Below are positions 10,104-21,300 of a stretch of 64,000 nt of DNA, piece by piece. Each line of letters starts with the position of its first letter. Positions within the stretch are counted from its first letter, which is position 1. The stretch spans positions 372,001 to 436,000 of the forward strand of contig CAJQUW010005267.1 in the NCBI GenBank assembly GCA_907163375.1, written 5' to 3'. A program made the translations under genes and the position numbers. Below the pieces are notes generated by a model. That model was not told the origin of the DNA. It saw only the letters and a list, made by a program, of their open reading frames with translations, and ran no database searches. The stretch is from Prostheceraeus crozeri (taxonomy: Eukaryota > Platyhelminthes > Polycladida > Euryleptidae).

Positions 10104-10130
10104 GAGAATTTTTACGAGGACGTGGATTAA
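10104..10130 (+). CDS. Terminal coding exon with stop, second tail tyrosine
   Basis: After the acceptor tttcgttttag the frame continues in phase 0 as ENFYEDVD and a TAA stop at 10128-10130. Joined to the previous exon, the tail ends with two tyrosines ten residues apart (DKYSDAE and FYEDV). This spacing is compatible with an ITAM-like pair, although the first lacks the hydrophobic residue at +3. The coding part assembled from all five exons is about 210 residues. A donor-like gtgagc follows at 10168, so the 3' untranslated region may contain an intron. Confidence 0.6.
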   Translation, partial: ENFYEDVD

Positions 10131-11475
10131 AAAGCCGTGATGAAATTCAATGATTTCAGCTGCTAAGGTGAGCATTTCAACTCATTCCATTGACATAGAA
10201 GTCTGTTTTATGTTGTCTGTTGTGAAGTTAGCGGCGAACTTCGCGTCGAAAAGCAAGCGAATTTGTCCAGTTTCCTAAAAGACACGAATACGACATACGA
10301 TTTTCTTGTTCCGCCATTCCTGCATTAAAGAAATTCTCAGCGCAGCCGTGGTGAAGTGTGAATGAAATTAATTGTTTGGCTGAAACAGAAGCAACAAATT
10401 TTCCGAACTAATTTTGTTGACGTAAACTAACTTTGCAAATAACATTGTCGAATATGTCCAGCCCCCTATTCACATACTGAGAGCTATTATAAATCAGCAT
10501 GAAACGTTGTCACAGTTATGCAATTGGCCGCTCCGCCATTCCAATTTATCTTTAACATATTCTCTATAAAGCCAATTCTTTTATTGCGCTCGGTTAGAAT
10601 ACCCATGTTTTTGAATGTTTTAAAATAGAATCATTTTGCATCGTTTTTTAGTTGAACAGCCTATTAAATGAGCCGGCCACCTCAGAATCATTTGATATGC
10701 GAAATAAAGCACCTATAATGGCGATGACACATTATTCGTAGGTTTTTTCAGTCGCATTTTGTAATTTGCCAAGAGGTAAGAAAATGGCTCGACTTATTTT
10801 GTCTCGGTGGACAGAACCTCGGACACAAATCCATTAATCTGATAAGTCAAATCAGAGATATCATTTGACGAGTCGTTAACTCCCAAGAATATAAAAAATT
10901 TAAATCCAAACTCCTTTGCACTTGTGTACCGATTGAGACTATCCACGGAGGGAATGTGTCAAGGAATTTTACTTTTTTCTTATCTATTGGCAAATTGCAA
11001 ATTGAAGAGCCTCCCGTTGACGATCCACCTAGTGGTGTTTATAATTCATACTGCCTGTATTTTTCGACATCGACAATGTTTCCTAATAGTGCTCTAAACA
11101 CTCGCATCTGCTTCTCTTGTAATCCATGGATAGTGAATTGGATTACTAGTTCATTTGTACCGGATCTGTTATCGCTTGGGAACTTGATTCTTGGTAATGC
11201 AAAATGTAGGGTTTCAAGAAATCCTTTCAGAATACTCAAAGAAGTGTCATTTTAAATAACAGCTGATGAGATAACACAAAATACTAAAAAAGCAGGCACA
11301 AATGATAATTAAGCGAATAAGAAAGATAGTCACAGTCTTTTGTATTATTGATTATTGTATTACTTTTTTATTATTATCTTATTTCATGTCATATTATTAT
11401 TTATATTGATATTGGTATTGACATCATGCTAATCATATCGAATGTCATGGTTTGAAAAATCTGAAAACGTTTCTG

Positions 11476-11481
11476 AATAAA
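11476..11481 (+). terminator. Candidate poly(A) signal of the CUB gene
   Basis: AATAAA is followed about 25 bases later by a GT-rich stretch (TGTGTATTTGTTGTTC), the usual order of an animal polyadenylation site. This would give a 3' untranslated region of about 1.35 kb. An earlier AATAAA at 10703-10708 is an alternative with a less clear downstream element. Confidence 0.45.
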
Positions 11482-11984
11482 AGTTTTACCTTTTATTCCA
11501 CAAATGTGTATTTGTTGTTCTTTCAACTTGCTTTTATGGAAAAATAATAACATTTCCAATCACTCCAAGTTCCAATGTTTCCTCAATAATGTAAAATGGT
11601 TTAGACATTTGAACTGCAATTACCATTGTATATCCATACCTACAAATGATATGCTAAGGCTTTTAAAATGATTTTGGCCGATATCTGGAGCACATTGCAT
11701 AGCTTGACAAACTTATTTGAAATCATTAGGATACATTTTTCCGACCAATTTTGACAGCTGTATATTTTACGATAGCTTCCAAATGCTTCTAATGTCGTTT
11801 TATTATGTCCTTTTCAGTATGGTTTCGCATTTCAAGTGAAAGTTCGTAGAGGCAACCATATTGACTCAAAACTTTTCTGTACAAAGCAAATTTTCATATC
11901 AATCATGCCTAGCTGACTATTGTGAAATAGCCACATTCGATGCAAGACCCAAAATCATGTCAATAACTTATGCAAGTGCCATGC

Positions 11985-12791
11985 CATAGAGTAAGTATAT
12001 AAGGTAGAATAGCAACTCAGCATTTATTGAATGTCCTTTGTGTATACAGTTTCGATTTTATCAAATGAGCTCGAATGAGACCCAGTACAACATGTGAGAT
12101 ATGCAAGTTTTTACACTTTTGGAGAAGTTTGCACGGATTTGACTGATCATGATAGCGAAACAGAAGGAATAATGGTATTTTAAAAATCATCCTCTTCATC
12201 TCAACCTTGATGAGATAAAATACTCGTATAGTTTGTCAAAAAGCAATTCGATGGGTATAACTATCATTGTAATGTCTAGCCTTATCAATAAGAGCATTTT
12301 CTTGAGCGTGATCGTATCACAAGCTATATACCTGCCACTGGAAGAGCAAAACAAATCAATCATATACAGTGATCACAATAAACTTTAATAGCTGTATATG
12401 GGTCCACATCACTATTCATATTTGAGTGTATCATAATATCATACCGATGAAAATGAAATTCGAAACTTGAAATTTCATCCAAGAAAGCACAAAAAGATCT
12501 CGACATTTTCATGAAGACTGATCTTTGGTAATCAGCTTAATTTCTGCTTAATTAAGATGCTTGTTGAAGCAAATTTTCATTGCTTTTTATATCCAAATTG
12601 TTTCATACTAATTATACAGCGGCTTCATCTCGGTAGCATATAAACACAGGAATAGTTTGAAAAAAATGGCTTTTAAAAGACTGCTCAAATTATCTTTTGG
12701 ACCGCAGAAACGTAATCTCCGCAAAAAACTTAATCTTTTTAGACAGATACTTTTTTGAAACGACACTCTACTTATATATACTTACTCTATG
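11985..12791. mobile_element. Non-autonomous hAT-like element with 8-bp target duplication
   Basis: The left end CATAGAGTAAGTATATA is matched by the inverted right end, with TATACTTACTCTATG finishing at 12791. Similarity continues inward imperfectly (AAGGTAGA against AAGTAGAG). The flanks carry TGCCATGC at 11977-11984 and TGCCACGC at 12792-12799, an 8-bp direct repeat with one mismatch. An 8-bp duplication and a CA-starting terminus are typical of hAT transposons. No transposase frame lies in the 807 bp, so it is a MITE-like derivative. The TSD mismatch suggests moderate age. Confidence 0.68.
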
Positions 12792-12799
12792 TGCCACGC

Positions 12800-13436
12800 A
12801 ATGTTTTTTCTTGATATTGTTTCCCGATTTGATTGCATTTTGATTGCCTATGTAATGTTCATATCCTGTGTTTTGACAGGAAATAAACGAGTGATTAACT
12901 GTATATAAAATGATGCATGTATAAAAAATTAAGTGTAGTGAATTGATTAATTCTTTGAACGCATCAATTTTCTTAAATTCTAATTTAATTTTTCAAGAAA
13001 ATATACCACATCTACCATCATAATGTGCTAATTTTGTATTTTTGTAAATGGAAAGCAGTGGCGTGGTGTTCATTTATCTGAACATGCAGTGTGTTCCAAA
13101 ACACTGGTCGTCGAACTTAAATATGGTAACTTCAGTGTAGTGTTTCAAGGAAAGCAACTGTCAATTTCTCGAAAGCTTTAATGATCCATTCTTCGGTACA
13201 GATCTTCAGAGAGGGTAAAAATCGATAGAATTACGCCGCTCGTGAGCATAGAAGCGTATTTATCGACAATTTTAAATCATGCAAGTTAAAACACTCGAAC
13301 ACTCAGCTAGATAAACATGCAAGAATTTAATTAAATAAACGCTGTGAATTGGGAATGTAAAAAAGGGTCATGACATAGCCTAAACCAGCTTATAAACCAC
13401 ATTTACGGCTAAGTTTAGTCGACACATTCAGAGTAT
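12800..13436. other. AT-rich spacer, nothing recognised
   Basis: No coding frame, RNA gene or bounded repeat could be supported between the hAT-like element and the first foldback element. Confidence 0.45.
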
Positions 13437-13690
13437 TAGTCCGGACACCAATAGCTAAAAAATTTCAGCTTCTTTGAAAATGTCAATCTGTGTCCAACAT
13501 GCATTTCTTCAGTAACGAGGCTGGAATTGAACAGAATGATGCCTTCCCTGGTTCTGTTACTAACCTCAATCTCTAGCAGGTTAGAACTCGGCAGACACTC
13601 AGAATGTAAAAGAACCAGGGAAAGCATCATTCTGTTCAAGTCCGGCCTCGCTCCTGCAGAAATGCATGTTGGCGCCCCCTCACGAACTGC
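13437..13690. mobile_element. Foldback (palindromic) element, copy A
   Basis: Two arms of about 60 bp, roughly 13497-13556 and 13610-13671, are inverted copies separated by a loop of about 53 bp. Paired blocks include AACATGCATTTCTTCAG with its near complement CTGCAGAAATGCATGTT, and GAACAGAATGATG with CATCATTCTGTTC. The outer left end starts TAGTCCGG. Internal words GCAGAAA, CGAGGCC, CAGAATGATG and CTGCCGAGTTC recur in the element at 14262-14990, so the two belong to one family. Frames on both strands read similar peptides simply because the DNA is palindromic. Confidence 0.65.
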
Positions 13691-14261
13691 CACATCAGTT
13701 CAGTATCATTTCTTTTCCATGAAAAGAGCTCTACACAGAATCAATCAGGCCTGTAAATCGGCAAGAAATGCTTTTATGATTGGTTCGTTATTATTGAAAT
13801 ATGCAAATATGTTTTAATCCTTCTGTGTAGGCCCACCTCCATAATATGTTGAAAAGCCGAAGGCTCATAAAATTATTTTATTCCTTGCGCACGCTGTCTC
13901 TTAGAGAGTAGACGACAGAATGAAGCAATAATAACGCACGGACGGATTACGCTCACGAACACAAATCAATTTGGCATGATCAGTCTGTCTGACGCAAACA
14001 GGAATACATGAAGGTCACGATAAATAACGGTATAGTAAACTGTCTATTGAAAGCACAGTTCAAAAGTAAAGATAAAATAAAGCAAAAAGGAAAGTAGAGG
14101 TATCAAGTCACAGCGGTAAACAAAATCCTTGTGTACACGAAGAGAAGGAATCTCGCAAATTGCTTCAGATATGTGGAGCTCCAACTGGCTACACGACATT
14201 GCCTCAACACCTTGAATGAGACTTTTGATGGATTTTGGCTGCAGATCAGGTAATGCCGTTA

Positions 14262-14990
14262 TAGTCCGGCAGCCAGAACGAGTTTCTGCAGGGAACGAGG
14301 CCGACAATGAGACTTTCACAGAATGATGCACACCCTATGCCTACTACGAATCTGCACGTCTGCCGAGTTCCAGTGAGTTCCTCTACTTGTCAGACAGGAT
14401 AAAAAGAAAACACATGTAAATCCAATGGGACGCAGATTGCAGTTTTTAGTCAAAATGGATTTTTCTATGTTTTTGCTTGCCAACTGGAAAGTATTAGCCC
14501 TACGTCTAAAGTCATGATTTTTTACATGGATTGTCTTCAAGTCATTTACCTGTGATGTGCATGTGCTATTATCATACTTCTGATCGGCAATGTATGTGAG
14601 AATGCGATTGAATGTGGATAAAGCTTCTTAAAATGTTTGTGTTTGCCGACATTAACAGGCTCGCCAAGTTAAGCTTGTTTAGCTTTATAGACAGGAGTGC
14701 ATGAACATGAAAGGAAATGACCTGAAGACATTCCATGCCAAAATTACTCTGGGCTCAGTATCTTTCTTTTAATCAGAGAAAACATAGAAAAATTCATTTT
14801 AACCAACAACTGCAATCTGCGTCCCATTGGATTTACATGTGTTTTTCTTTGATCTTGTCTGACAAGAAGAGGAACTCACTAGAACTCGGCAGACGTGCTG
14901 ATTCGTAGTAGGCATAGGGTGTACATCATTCTGTGAAAGTCTCATTTTCGGCCTCGTTCCCTGCAGAAACTCGTTTTGGCTGCCGGACTA
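14262..14990. mobile_element. Foldback (palindromic) element, copy B
   Basis: A 729-bp element starts TAGTCCGGCAGCCAGAACG and ends with the inverted form CGTTTTGGCTGCCGGACTA. The inverted arms extend about 220 bp inward (roughly 14262-14487 and 14776-14990), including the AATCCAATGGGACGCAGATTG block and its complement, around a unique centre of about 290 bp. The open frames on either strand here are mirror images of each other, not genes. No transposase. It is a long-TIR, non-autonomous DNA transposon; the superfamily is uncertain because no target duplication could be fixed (TA is possible). Confidence 0.72.
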
Positions 14991-15004
14991 TTCATCTGCA
15001 ATAA

Positions 15005-15030
15005 TAGTCCGGCAGCCAGAATGTGTCTTT
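15005..15030 (+). mobile_element. Solo terminus of the TAGTCCGG foldback family
   Basis: TAGTCCGGCAGCCAGAA recurs only 14 bp beyond the right end of copy B, in the orientation of a left terminus. The following sequence does not continue the family arm clearly. It is a truncated third copy or the product of a rearrangement between adjacent copies. Confidence 0.5.
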
Positions 15031-15566
15031 TCACTCGGTGATTTAGTAGAGAAGACAAGCCTTCCTGTTGTGGTTACGAGTTGGTGTGCTTGTTTTCTGC
15101 TGTTGATTTCTGTTGATCTTCTTTGTTATTACTCTTAAATGAATATGTGGTATCGACTCCAACTCTCAACCAGTAATGGTAACCGACTAATCTGGATTTC
15201 TATGGCATGTGACCTTTCGATGAACATGACTTTATTTTCCTGATGTCATCCATTGTGCATGTGCTATTTGTCTGACTATAATTCAGGTGCCATATAAATG
15301 CATTGTGACCGACGAATAAAGTACGTTTTCGTCCTGCAGTAAGTTGTTTTGACTTCACACTTCCTAGTCTCGATCACACATGAGCATCGAAGGTCAGAGA
15401 CAAAAATGAAATACTAGTTTGTTTGAGAACATTACCTCTTACCCTCGCACGCTAATCGAGATCGTGTGTGATCTCTAAAAATAGGTTCAGGTAAGCCTAT
15501 AATGATCTATGATTTAGGTTACCAGCTTATGTAAAAAAGCTAGGCTTTATATACTTGCCACCCGGT
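15031..15566. other. Spacer with no recognised gene
   Basis: No coding frame was accepted. Only a short inverted pair (GATCACACA near 15370 and TGTGTGATC near 15464) stands out. Confidence 0.4.
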
Positions 15567-15637
15567 CGGAGTCCTATCAAAAACCGGAGTCCTATCAACC
15601 CCCGAAGTCGGAGTCCTATCAAAATGATAGGACTCCG
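15567..15637. repeat. CGGAGTCCTATCA direct repeats closed by a perfect hairpin
   Basis: CGGAGTCCTATCAA occurs at 15567-15580 and again from 15585. A third copy, CGGAGTCCTATCA at 15609-15621, is followed after AAA by its exact inverse TGATAGGACTCCG at 15625-15637. The result is three same-direction copies and a 13-bp perfect stem with a 3-base loop. Function unknown; it could be a transposon end or a protein-binding site cluster. Confidence 0.75.
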
Positions 15638-15869
15638 CATACCTGCTTTGAATCCATATCAAACTTTTGAATAAGTCATTTCAATCAATTTCCTAGTACT
15701 CGCTGATGATTCACAGTCAACATTTGGCTCTCTTTCTTTGCTATGTGGTTATCCAAACACAAGTTGTCATTTTGATATGTCATTGATTCACAATTTGCAG
15801 CGCATCAGTAAAGAAGCAAATTTGTGATATGGATTAAGGTGTTTCGTCATGAATTCAATCAAAGGATAG

Positions 15870-16268
15870 ATTCACAATAAAATCAATCGATTTCGAGATT
15901 TCATTAATTTTGCTCTTTATTTGGCGAACGTTCCAGAAAAAGGAACATTGGCCACCAAAGTATCGAACTTTTATGCAGATTTAGACATAAAACGAATAAA
16001 TCAAGTAACACAATTTCTACTTTACATAGATGAACATGATCTATATAAATCTATATGTGCAAAAAGTGTTTTTTCTCAAAAAGAAGATTTTTAACAGGTA
16101 TTTCACCAGCTTTCAAGTGCAACCAAGGAGGAGGAAGACATTTCAAATTACTTCAAAGCATGGATGTTACATGTGTGTCCGAATATAAAATTGTATATTG
16201 CTGCACATTTTGAAAATGTCCCAAAAATAGGAGCGCTCGTCCAAAGGTTATTAAATCAAGGGATGTAA
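15870..16268 (+). CDS. Unrecognised reading frame, possible exon(s) or gene relic
   Basis: One frame stays open for 74 codons, is stopped once, and continues in the same frame for another 57 codons to a TAA at 16266-16268. The peptide looks protein-like, with stretches such as NFYADLDIKRINQVTQFLLY, FKAWMLHVCPNIKLY and ENVPKIGALVQRLL. The internal stop lies exactly where the sequence reads tttttaacag, an acceptor-like site directly before GTATTTCACCAG. The second part (16098-16268) may therefore be a separate terminal exon. There is no start codon with clear context, and no family was recognised. It may be a host exon pair, a decayed gene, or chance. Confidence 0.3.
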
Positions 16269-16357
16269 AGTTGGAAAAATGACTCCGACTCGAGGTGTCC
16301 CATAAAACTCACGTGGTATTTTTTTTCGACTCAGACTTCTCAAATTCACTGTAACTG

Positions 16358-16789
16358 CAGTAGTCCCTGTCATTAATGACCCTGCTTTCAACGACTTCCT
16401 GTCGATTACGACCGAAAAATTTGGCACCGATGCAAAATTACTATATTTGTATCATCAAATTTTCTCATTGATTGATGTCTGCTTTATACTTTTGTTTGTG
16501 ATGTATCACATTGTTGTTATATTTCTATACAGTTTCCAAATTGTCATTAAATCTTGCGTAATACGCCCTTTGAATGGACTTTGAATCAATAAAAGCTAGT
16601 ATCATTCGTGCAATCATGCTGTGCTGGACTTGTGAGTACCCATGGGCTAATGATTGGATATTAGAATAGACCTGATGTCATATATGATATAAAAAGTTAG
16701 CCAAAAGTTCACCTGCAAATAGCGACCATCTGTCTATAACGACTTTATTTGCTTGGCAGAGAGGTGGTCGTTATAAACAGGGACTACTG
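16358..16789. mobile_element. Pogo/Tigger-like non-autonomous element
   Basis: The left end CAGTAGTCCCTGT and the right end ACAGGGACTACTG are perfect inverses over 13 bp. Inside each end lies an ACGACC-type motif (TAATGACC and GATTACGACC on the left, the complement GGTCGTTATAAACAG on the right), the layout of pogo/Tigger termini. A TA follows the right end. On the left a TA lies four bases outside, so the target duplication is not clean. At 432 bp it has no transposase frame. Confidence 0.6.
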
Positions 16790-17177
16790 TACATATAAAA
16801 TATCAATGAAATTATGGATAGATATTCAGGTTTTGCATATTTGTGAAAGATAGCCTACCTGATCATGATACTACTTATTTTATACTACTTATAAATTTGA
16901 TAGCAGCACAAAAAAACTATCTAATTTTACCACATTTTCAAAATCAAAAAAATCATACTTAATCATGCAAAAAAATTGCTTCTGATTACAGTTTCAGATA
17001 GATAATATGAAGCGTAAAATACTCGACCGATCAGAATTGGCGCAGCTGCTGCGAGAAATTGTCAGGAATGAGTCAAAGATCTCAATTGTTCACATAATCT
17101 GAGATTTTAAAACCAAATTTCCCAATCCGCGGTGACTTTCTTACTATGTTTCTACAATGACTTGGATAAAGAGACCG
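16790..17177. other. AT-rich spacer, nothing recognised
   Basis: No supported gene or repeat. A minus-strand open frame around 17082-17294 is low-complexity and shows no domain. Confidence 0.4.
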
Positions 17178-17229
17178 CTTTCGGAAGATAATCGGAAGAA
17201 TCGGAAGATTTCGGAAGATTCGGAAGAAG
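17178..17229. repeat. Short CGGAAGA tandem repeat
   Basis: Five copies of TCGGAAGA with variable A/T spacers occur in a row, a small simple repeat about 230 bp before the giant array starts. It is GA-rich on the + strand, opposite to the array. Confidence 0.65.
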
Positions 17230-17454
17230 GAATAAGTCAAGGCCACGCAGGTGAACTTCCCGATGGAATTTTTCCGAAATATTTTGTATTTCATCTAGAT
17301 AGACCCAAATGATGAAAATATGTGAATTTCAAGAAAATCTGAGAACGTTCGCCTATCAGTTCTTCCGAAATTTGACGATTTAATGTGGAATGATCCAAAG
17401 GAAATTCTTTCTTTGATTGATTGGATTGACATTTGCCAGATACCTACCTGATTG

Positions 17455-18320
17455 CCTACTCCCGCTTCATCTGCTTCCACTTGATCTGATCTCATTCGCC
17501 TACTCACGTTTCATCTGCCCCGCTTCGCCTACTCCTGCTTCATCTTCCTTGCCTACTCCCGCTTCATCTGACCCCACCTCGCCTACTCACGCTTCATCTG
17601 ACCCCGCTTCGCCTACTCACGCTTCATCTGCTTCCACTTGATCTGATCTCATTCGCCTACTCACGTTTCATCTGCCCCGCTTCGCCTACTCCTGCTTCAT
17701 CTTCCTTGCCTACTCCCGCTTCATCTGACCCCACCTCGCCTACTCACGCTTCATCTGACCCCGCTTCGCCTACTCACGCTTCATCTGCTTCCACTTAATC
17801 TGATCTCATTCGCCTAGTCCTGCTTCATCTGACTCGCCTACTCCTGCTTGATCTACTCCCGCTTCATCTTTTTCCACTTCACCTCGCCTAGTCCCTCTTC
17901 ATTTAATCACGCCTCGCCTACTACCGCTTCATCTGCCTCTCCTACTCACGTTTCATCTGCCTCGCCTACTCCCACTTCATCTGACTCCGCCTCGCCTACT
18001 CCGCTTCATCTGCCTTGCCTACTCACGCTTCATCTGACTCCGCCTCGCCTACTCCTCTTCATCTGCCTTGCCTACTCACGCTTCATCTGACTCCGCCTTG
18101 CCTACTCACGTTTCATCTGACTCCGCCTTGCCTACTCACGCTTCATCTGACTCCGCCTCGCCTACTCCCACTTCACCTGACTCCGCCTCGCCTACTCCTG
18201 CTTGATCAACTCACGCTTCATCTACTTCCACTTTATTTGGTCCCACCTCGCCTACTCCGCTTCATCTGCCTCGCCTAGTCCCGCTTCATTTAATCACGGC
18301 TCGCCTACTCCCGCTTGATC
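17455..18320 (+). repeat. Left-edge subarray of 30-bp phase-keeping units
   Basis: The left margin is built mainly from 30-bp units of the CTGACCCC/CTGACTCCGCCTCGCC type. In one frame these read a decapeptide of the form PASSDPASPT with H/T/S variants. A segment of about 180 bp (17,480-17,640 and 17,645-17,790) is duplicated in tandem. TGA stops appear wherever a unit changes to the TGATC form or loses a base. Variation between units is greater than in the interior, as expected at the margin of an array homogenised by unequal exchange. Confidence 0.7.
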
Positions 18321-21300
18321 TGACTCCGCCTCGCCTGCTGCCGCATCATCTGATCCACTTCATCTACTCCTGCTTCATCTAATCACTCTTAGACTACTCC
18401 TGCTTCATCTGATCACTCTTCGCCTGCTGCCGAATCATTTGATCCCCTTCGCCTACTCCTGTTTCATCTGATCCATTTCGCCTACTGCCGCTTCATCTGA
18501 TCACTCTTCAACTACTCCCGCTTCATCTGATCTACTTCGCCTACTCCTGTTTCATCTGATCCATTTCGCCTACTCCCGCTTCATCTGATCACTCTTCGAC
18601 TACTACCACTTCATCTGATCCACTTCGCCTGCTCATGCCCGCATCATCTGATCCGCTTCGCCTGCTGCCGCATGATCTGATCTACTTCGCCTATGCCCGC
18701 ATCATCTGATCTCGCTTCGCCTACTCCTGCTTCATCTGATCACTCTTCGACTACTCCCGCTTCATCTGATCCACTTCGCCTACTTCTGCTTCATCTGATC
18801 CACTTCGCCTACTCCTGCTTCATCTGATCCATTTCGCCTACTCCTCGTTCATCTGATCCATTTCGCCTACTCCTCGCTCATCTGATCCATTTCGCCTACT
18901 CCTGCTTCATCTGATCACTCTTCGACTACTCCTGCTTCATCTGATCACTCTTCGACTACTCCCGCTTCATCTGATCACTCTTCGACTACTCCTGCTTCAT
19001 CTGATCCACTTCGCCTACTGCCGCATCATCTGATCACTCTTCGACTACTCCTGCTTCATCCGATCCATTTCGCCTACTCCTGCTTCATCTGATCACTCTT
19101 CGACTACTCCCGCTTCATCTGATCCACTTCGCCTACTCCCGCTTCATCTGATCCACTTCGCCTACTCCCGCTTCATCTAATCCACTTCGCCTATGCCCGT
19201 ATCATCTGATCCACTTCGCCGACTCCCGCTTCATCTGATCACTCTTCGACTACTCCTGCTTCACCTGATCGACTTTGCCTACTCCCGCTTCATCTGATCC
19301 ACTTCGCCTACTCCCGCTTCATCTAATCCACTTCGCCTACTCATGCTTCATCTGATCACTCCTCGACTACTTCCGCTTCATGTGATCCACTTCGCCTCCT
19401 CATGCATCATCTGATCCACTTCGCCTGCTGCAACATCATCTGATCCACTTCGCCTATGCCCGCTTCATCTGATCTCGCTTCGCCTGCTGCCGCATCATCT
19501 GATCTCGCTTCGCCTGCTGCCGCATCGTCTGATCCACTTCGGCTACTCCTGCTTCATCTGATCACTCTTCGACTCCTCCCGCTTCATCTGATCCTCTTCG
19601 ACTACTCCCGCTTCATCTGATCCTCTTCGACTACTCCTGCTTCATCTGATCCACTTCGCCTGCTGCCGCATCATCTGATCCACTTCGCCTACTCCCGCTT
19701 CATCTGATCACTCTTCGACTACTCCTGCTTCATCCGATCCATTTCGCCTACTCCTGCTTCATCTGATCACTCTTCGACTACTCCCGCTTCATCTGATCCA
19801 CTTCGCCTACTGCCGCATCATCTGATCACTCTTCGACTACTCCTGCTTCATCCGATCCATTTCGCCTACTCCTGCTTCATCTGATCACTCTTCGACTACT
19901 CCCGCTTCATCTGATCCACTTCGCCTACTCCCGCTTCATCTAATCCACTTCGCCTATGCCCGCATCATCTGATCCACTTCGCCTACTCCCGCTTCATCTG
20001 ATCACTCTTCGACTACTCCTGCTTCACCTGATCGACTTTGCCTACTCCCGCTTCATCTGATCACTCTTCGACTACTCCCGCTTCATCTGATCCGCTTCGC
20101 CTATGCCCGCATCATCTGATCCACTTCGCTTACTCCTTCTTCATCTGATCACTCTTCGCCTACTCCCGCTTCATCTAATCCACTTCGCCTATGCCCGCAT
20201 CATCTGATCCACTTCGCCTACTCCCGCTTCATCTGATCACTCTTCGACTACTCCTGCTTCACCTGATCGACTTTGCCTACTCCCGCTTCATCTGATCACT
20301 CTTCGACTACTCCCGCTTCATCTGATCCGCTTCGCCTACTCATGCTTCATCTGATCACTCCTCGACTATTTCCGCTTCATCTGATCCACTTCGCCTCCTC
20401 ATGCATCATCTGATCCACTTCGCCTGCTGCAACATCATCTGATCCACTTCGCCTATGCCCGCTTCATCTGATCTCGCTTCGCCTGCTGCCGCATCCTCTG
20501 ATCCACTTCGGCTACTCCTGCTTCATCTGATCACTCTTTGACTCCTCCCGCTTCATCTGATCCTCTTCGACTACTCCCGCTTCATCTGATCCTCTTCGAC
20601 TACTCCTGCTTCATCTGATCCACTTCGCCTGCTGCCGCATCATCTGATCCACTTCGCCTATGCCCGCATCATCTGATCTCGCTTCGCCTGCTGCCGCATC
20701 ATCTGATCCACTTCGCCTACTCCTGCTTCATATGATCCACTTCGCCTATGCCCGCATCATCTCATCTCGCTTCCCCTGCTGCCGCATCATCTGATCCACT
20801 TCGCCTACTCCTGCTTCATCTGATCACTCTTTGACTACTCCCGCTTCATCTGATCCACTTCACCTACTCCTGCTTCATCTGATCTCTGTTCGACTAATTT
20901 CGCTTCATCTGATCCACTTCGCGTATTCCCGCTTCATCTGATCACTCTTCGACTACTCCTCGTTCATCTGATCTCTGTGCGGCTACTCCCGCTTCATCTG
21001 ATCCACTTCGCCTACAGCCGCATCATCTGATCACTCTTGGACTACTCCAAATTCATCCGATCCATTTCATCTACTCCTGCTTAATCTAATCACTCTTGGA
21101 CTACTCCCGCTTCATCTGATCACTCTTCGCCTGCTGCCGAATCATTTGATCCATTTCGCCTACTGCCGCTTCATCTGATCACTCTTCAACTACTCCCGCT
21201 TCATCTGATCCATTTCGCCTACTCCTGTTTCATCTGATCCACTTCGCCTGCTCCCGCTTCATCTGATCACTCTTCGACTACTCCCACTTCATCTGATCCA

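Noticed and set aside
10956-11255. 99-codon + frame and its minus-strand shadow
   Set aside because: It lies in the presumed 3' untranslated region or just beyond. No recognisable domain or splice signals.
13436-13817. Overlapping open frames on both strands
   Set aside because: Both arise from the palindromic foldback element and read near-mirror peptides.
14044-14540. Minus-strand open frames of 95 and 74 codons
   Set aside because: They lie largely in the left arm of foldback element B, and no domain was seen.
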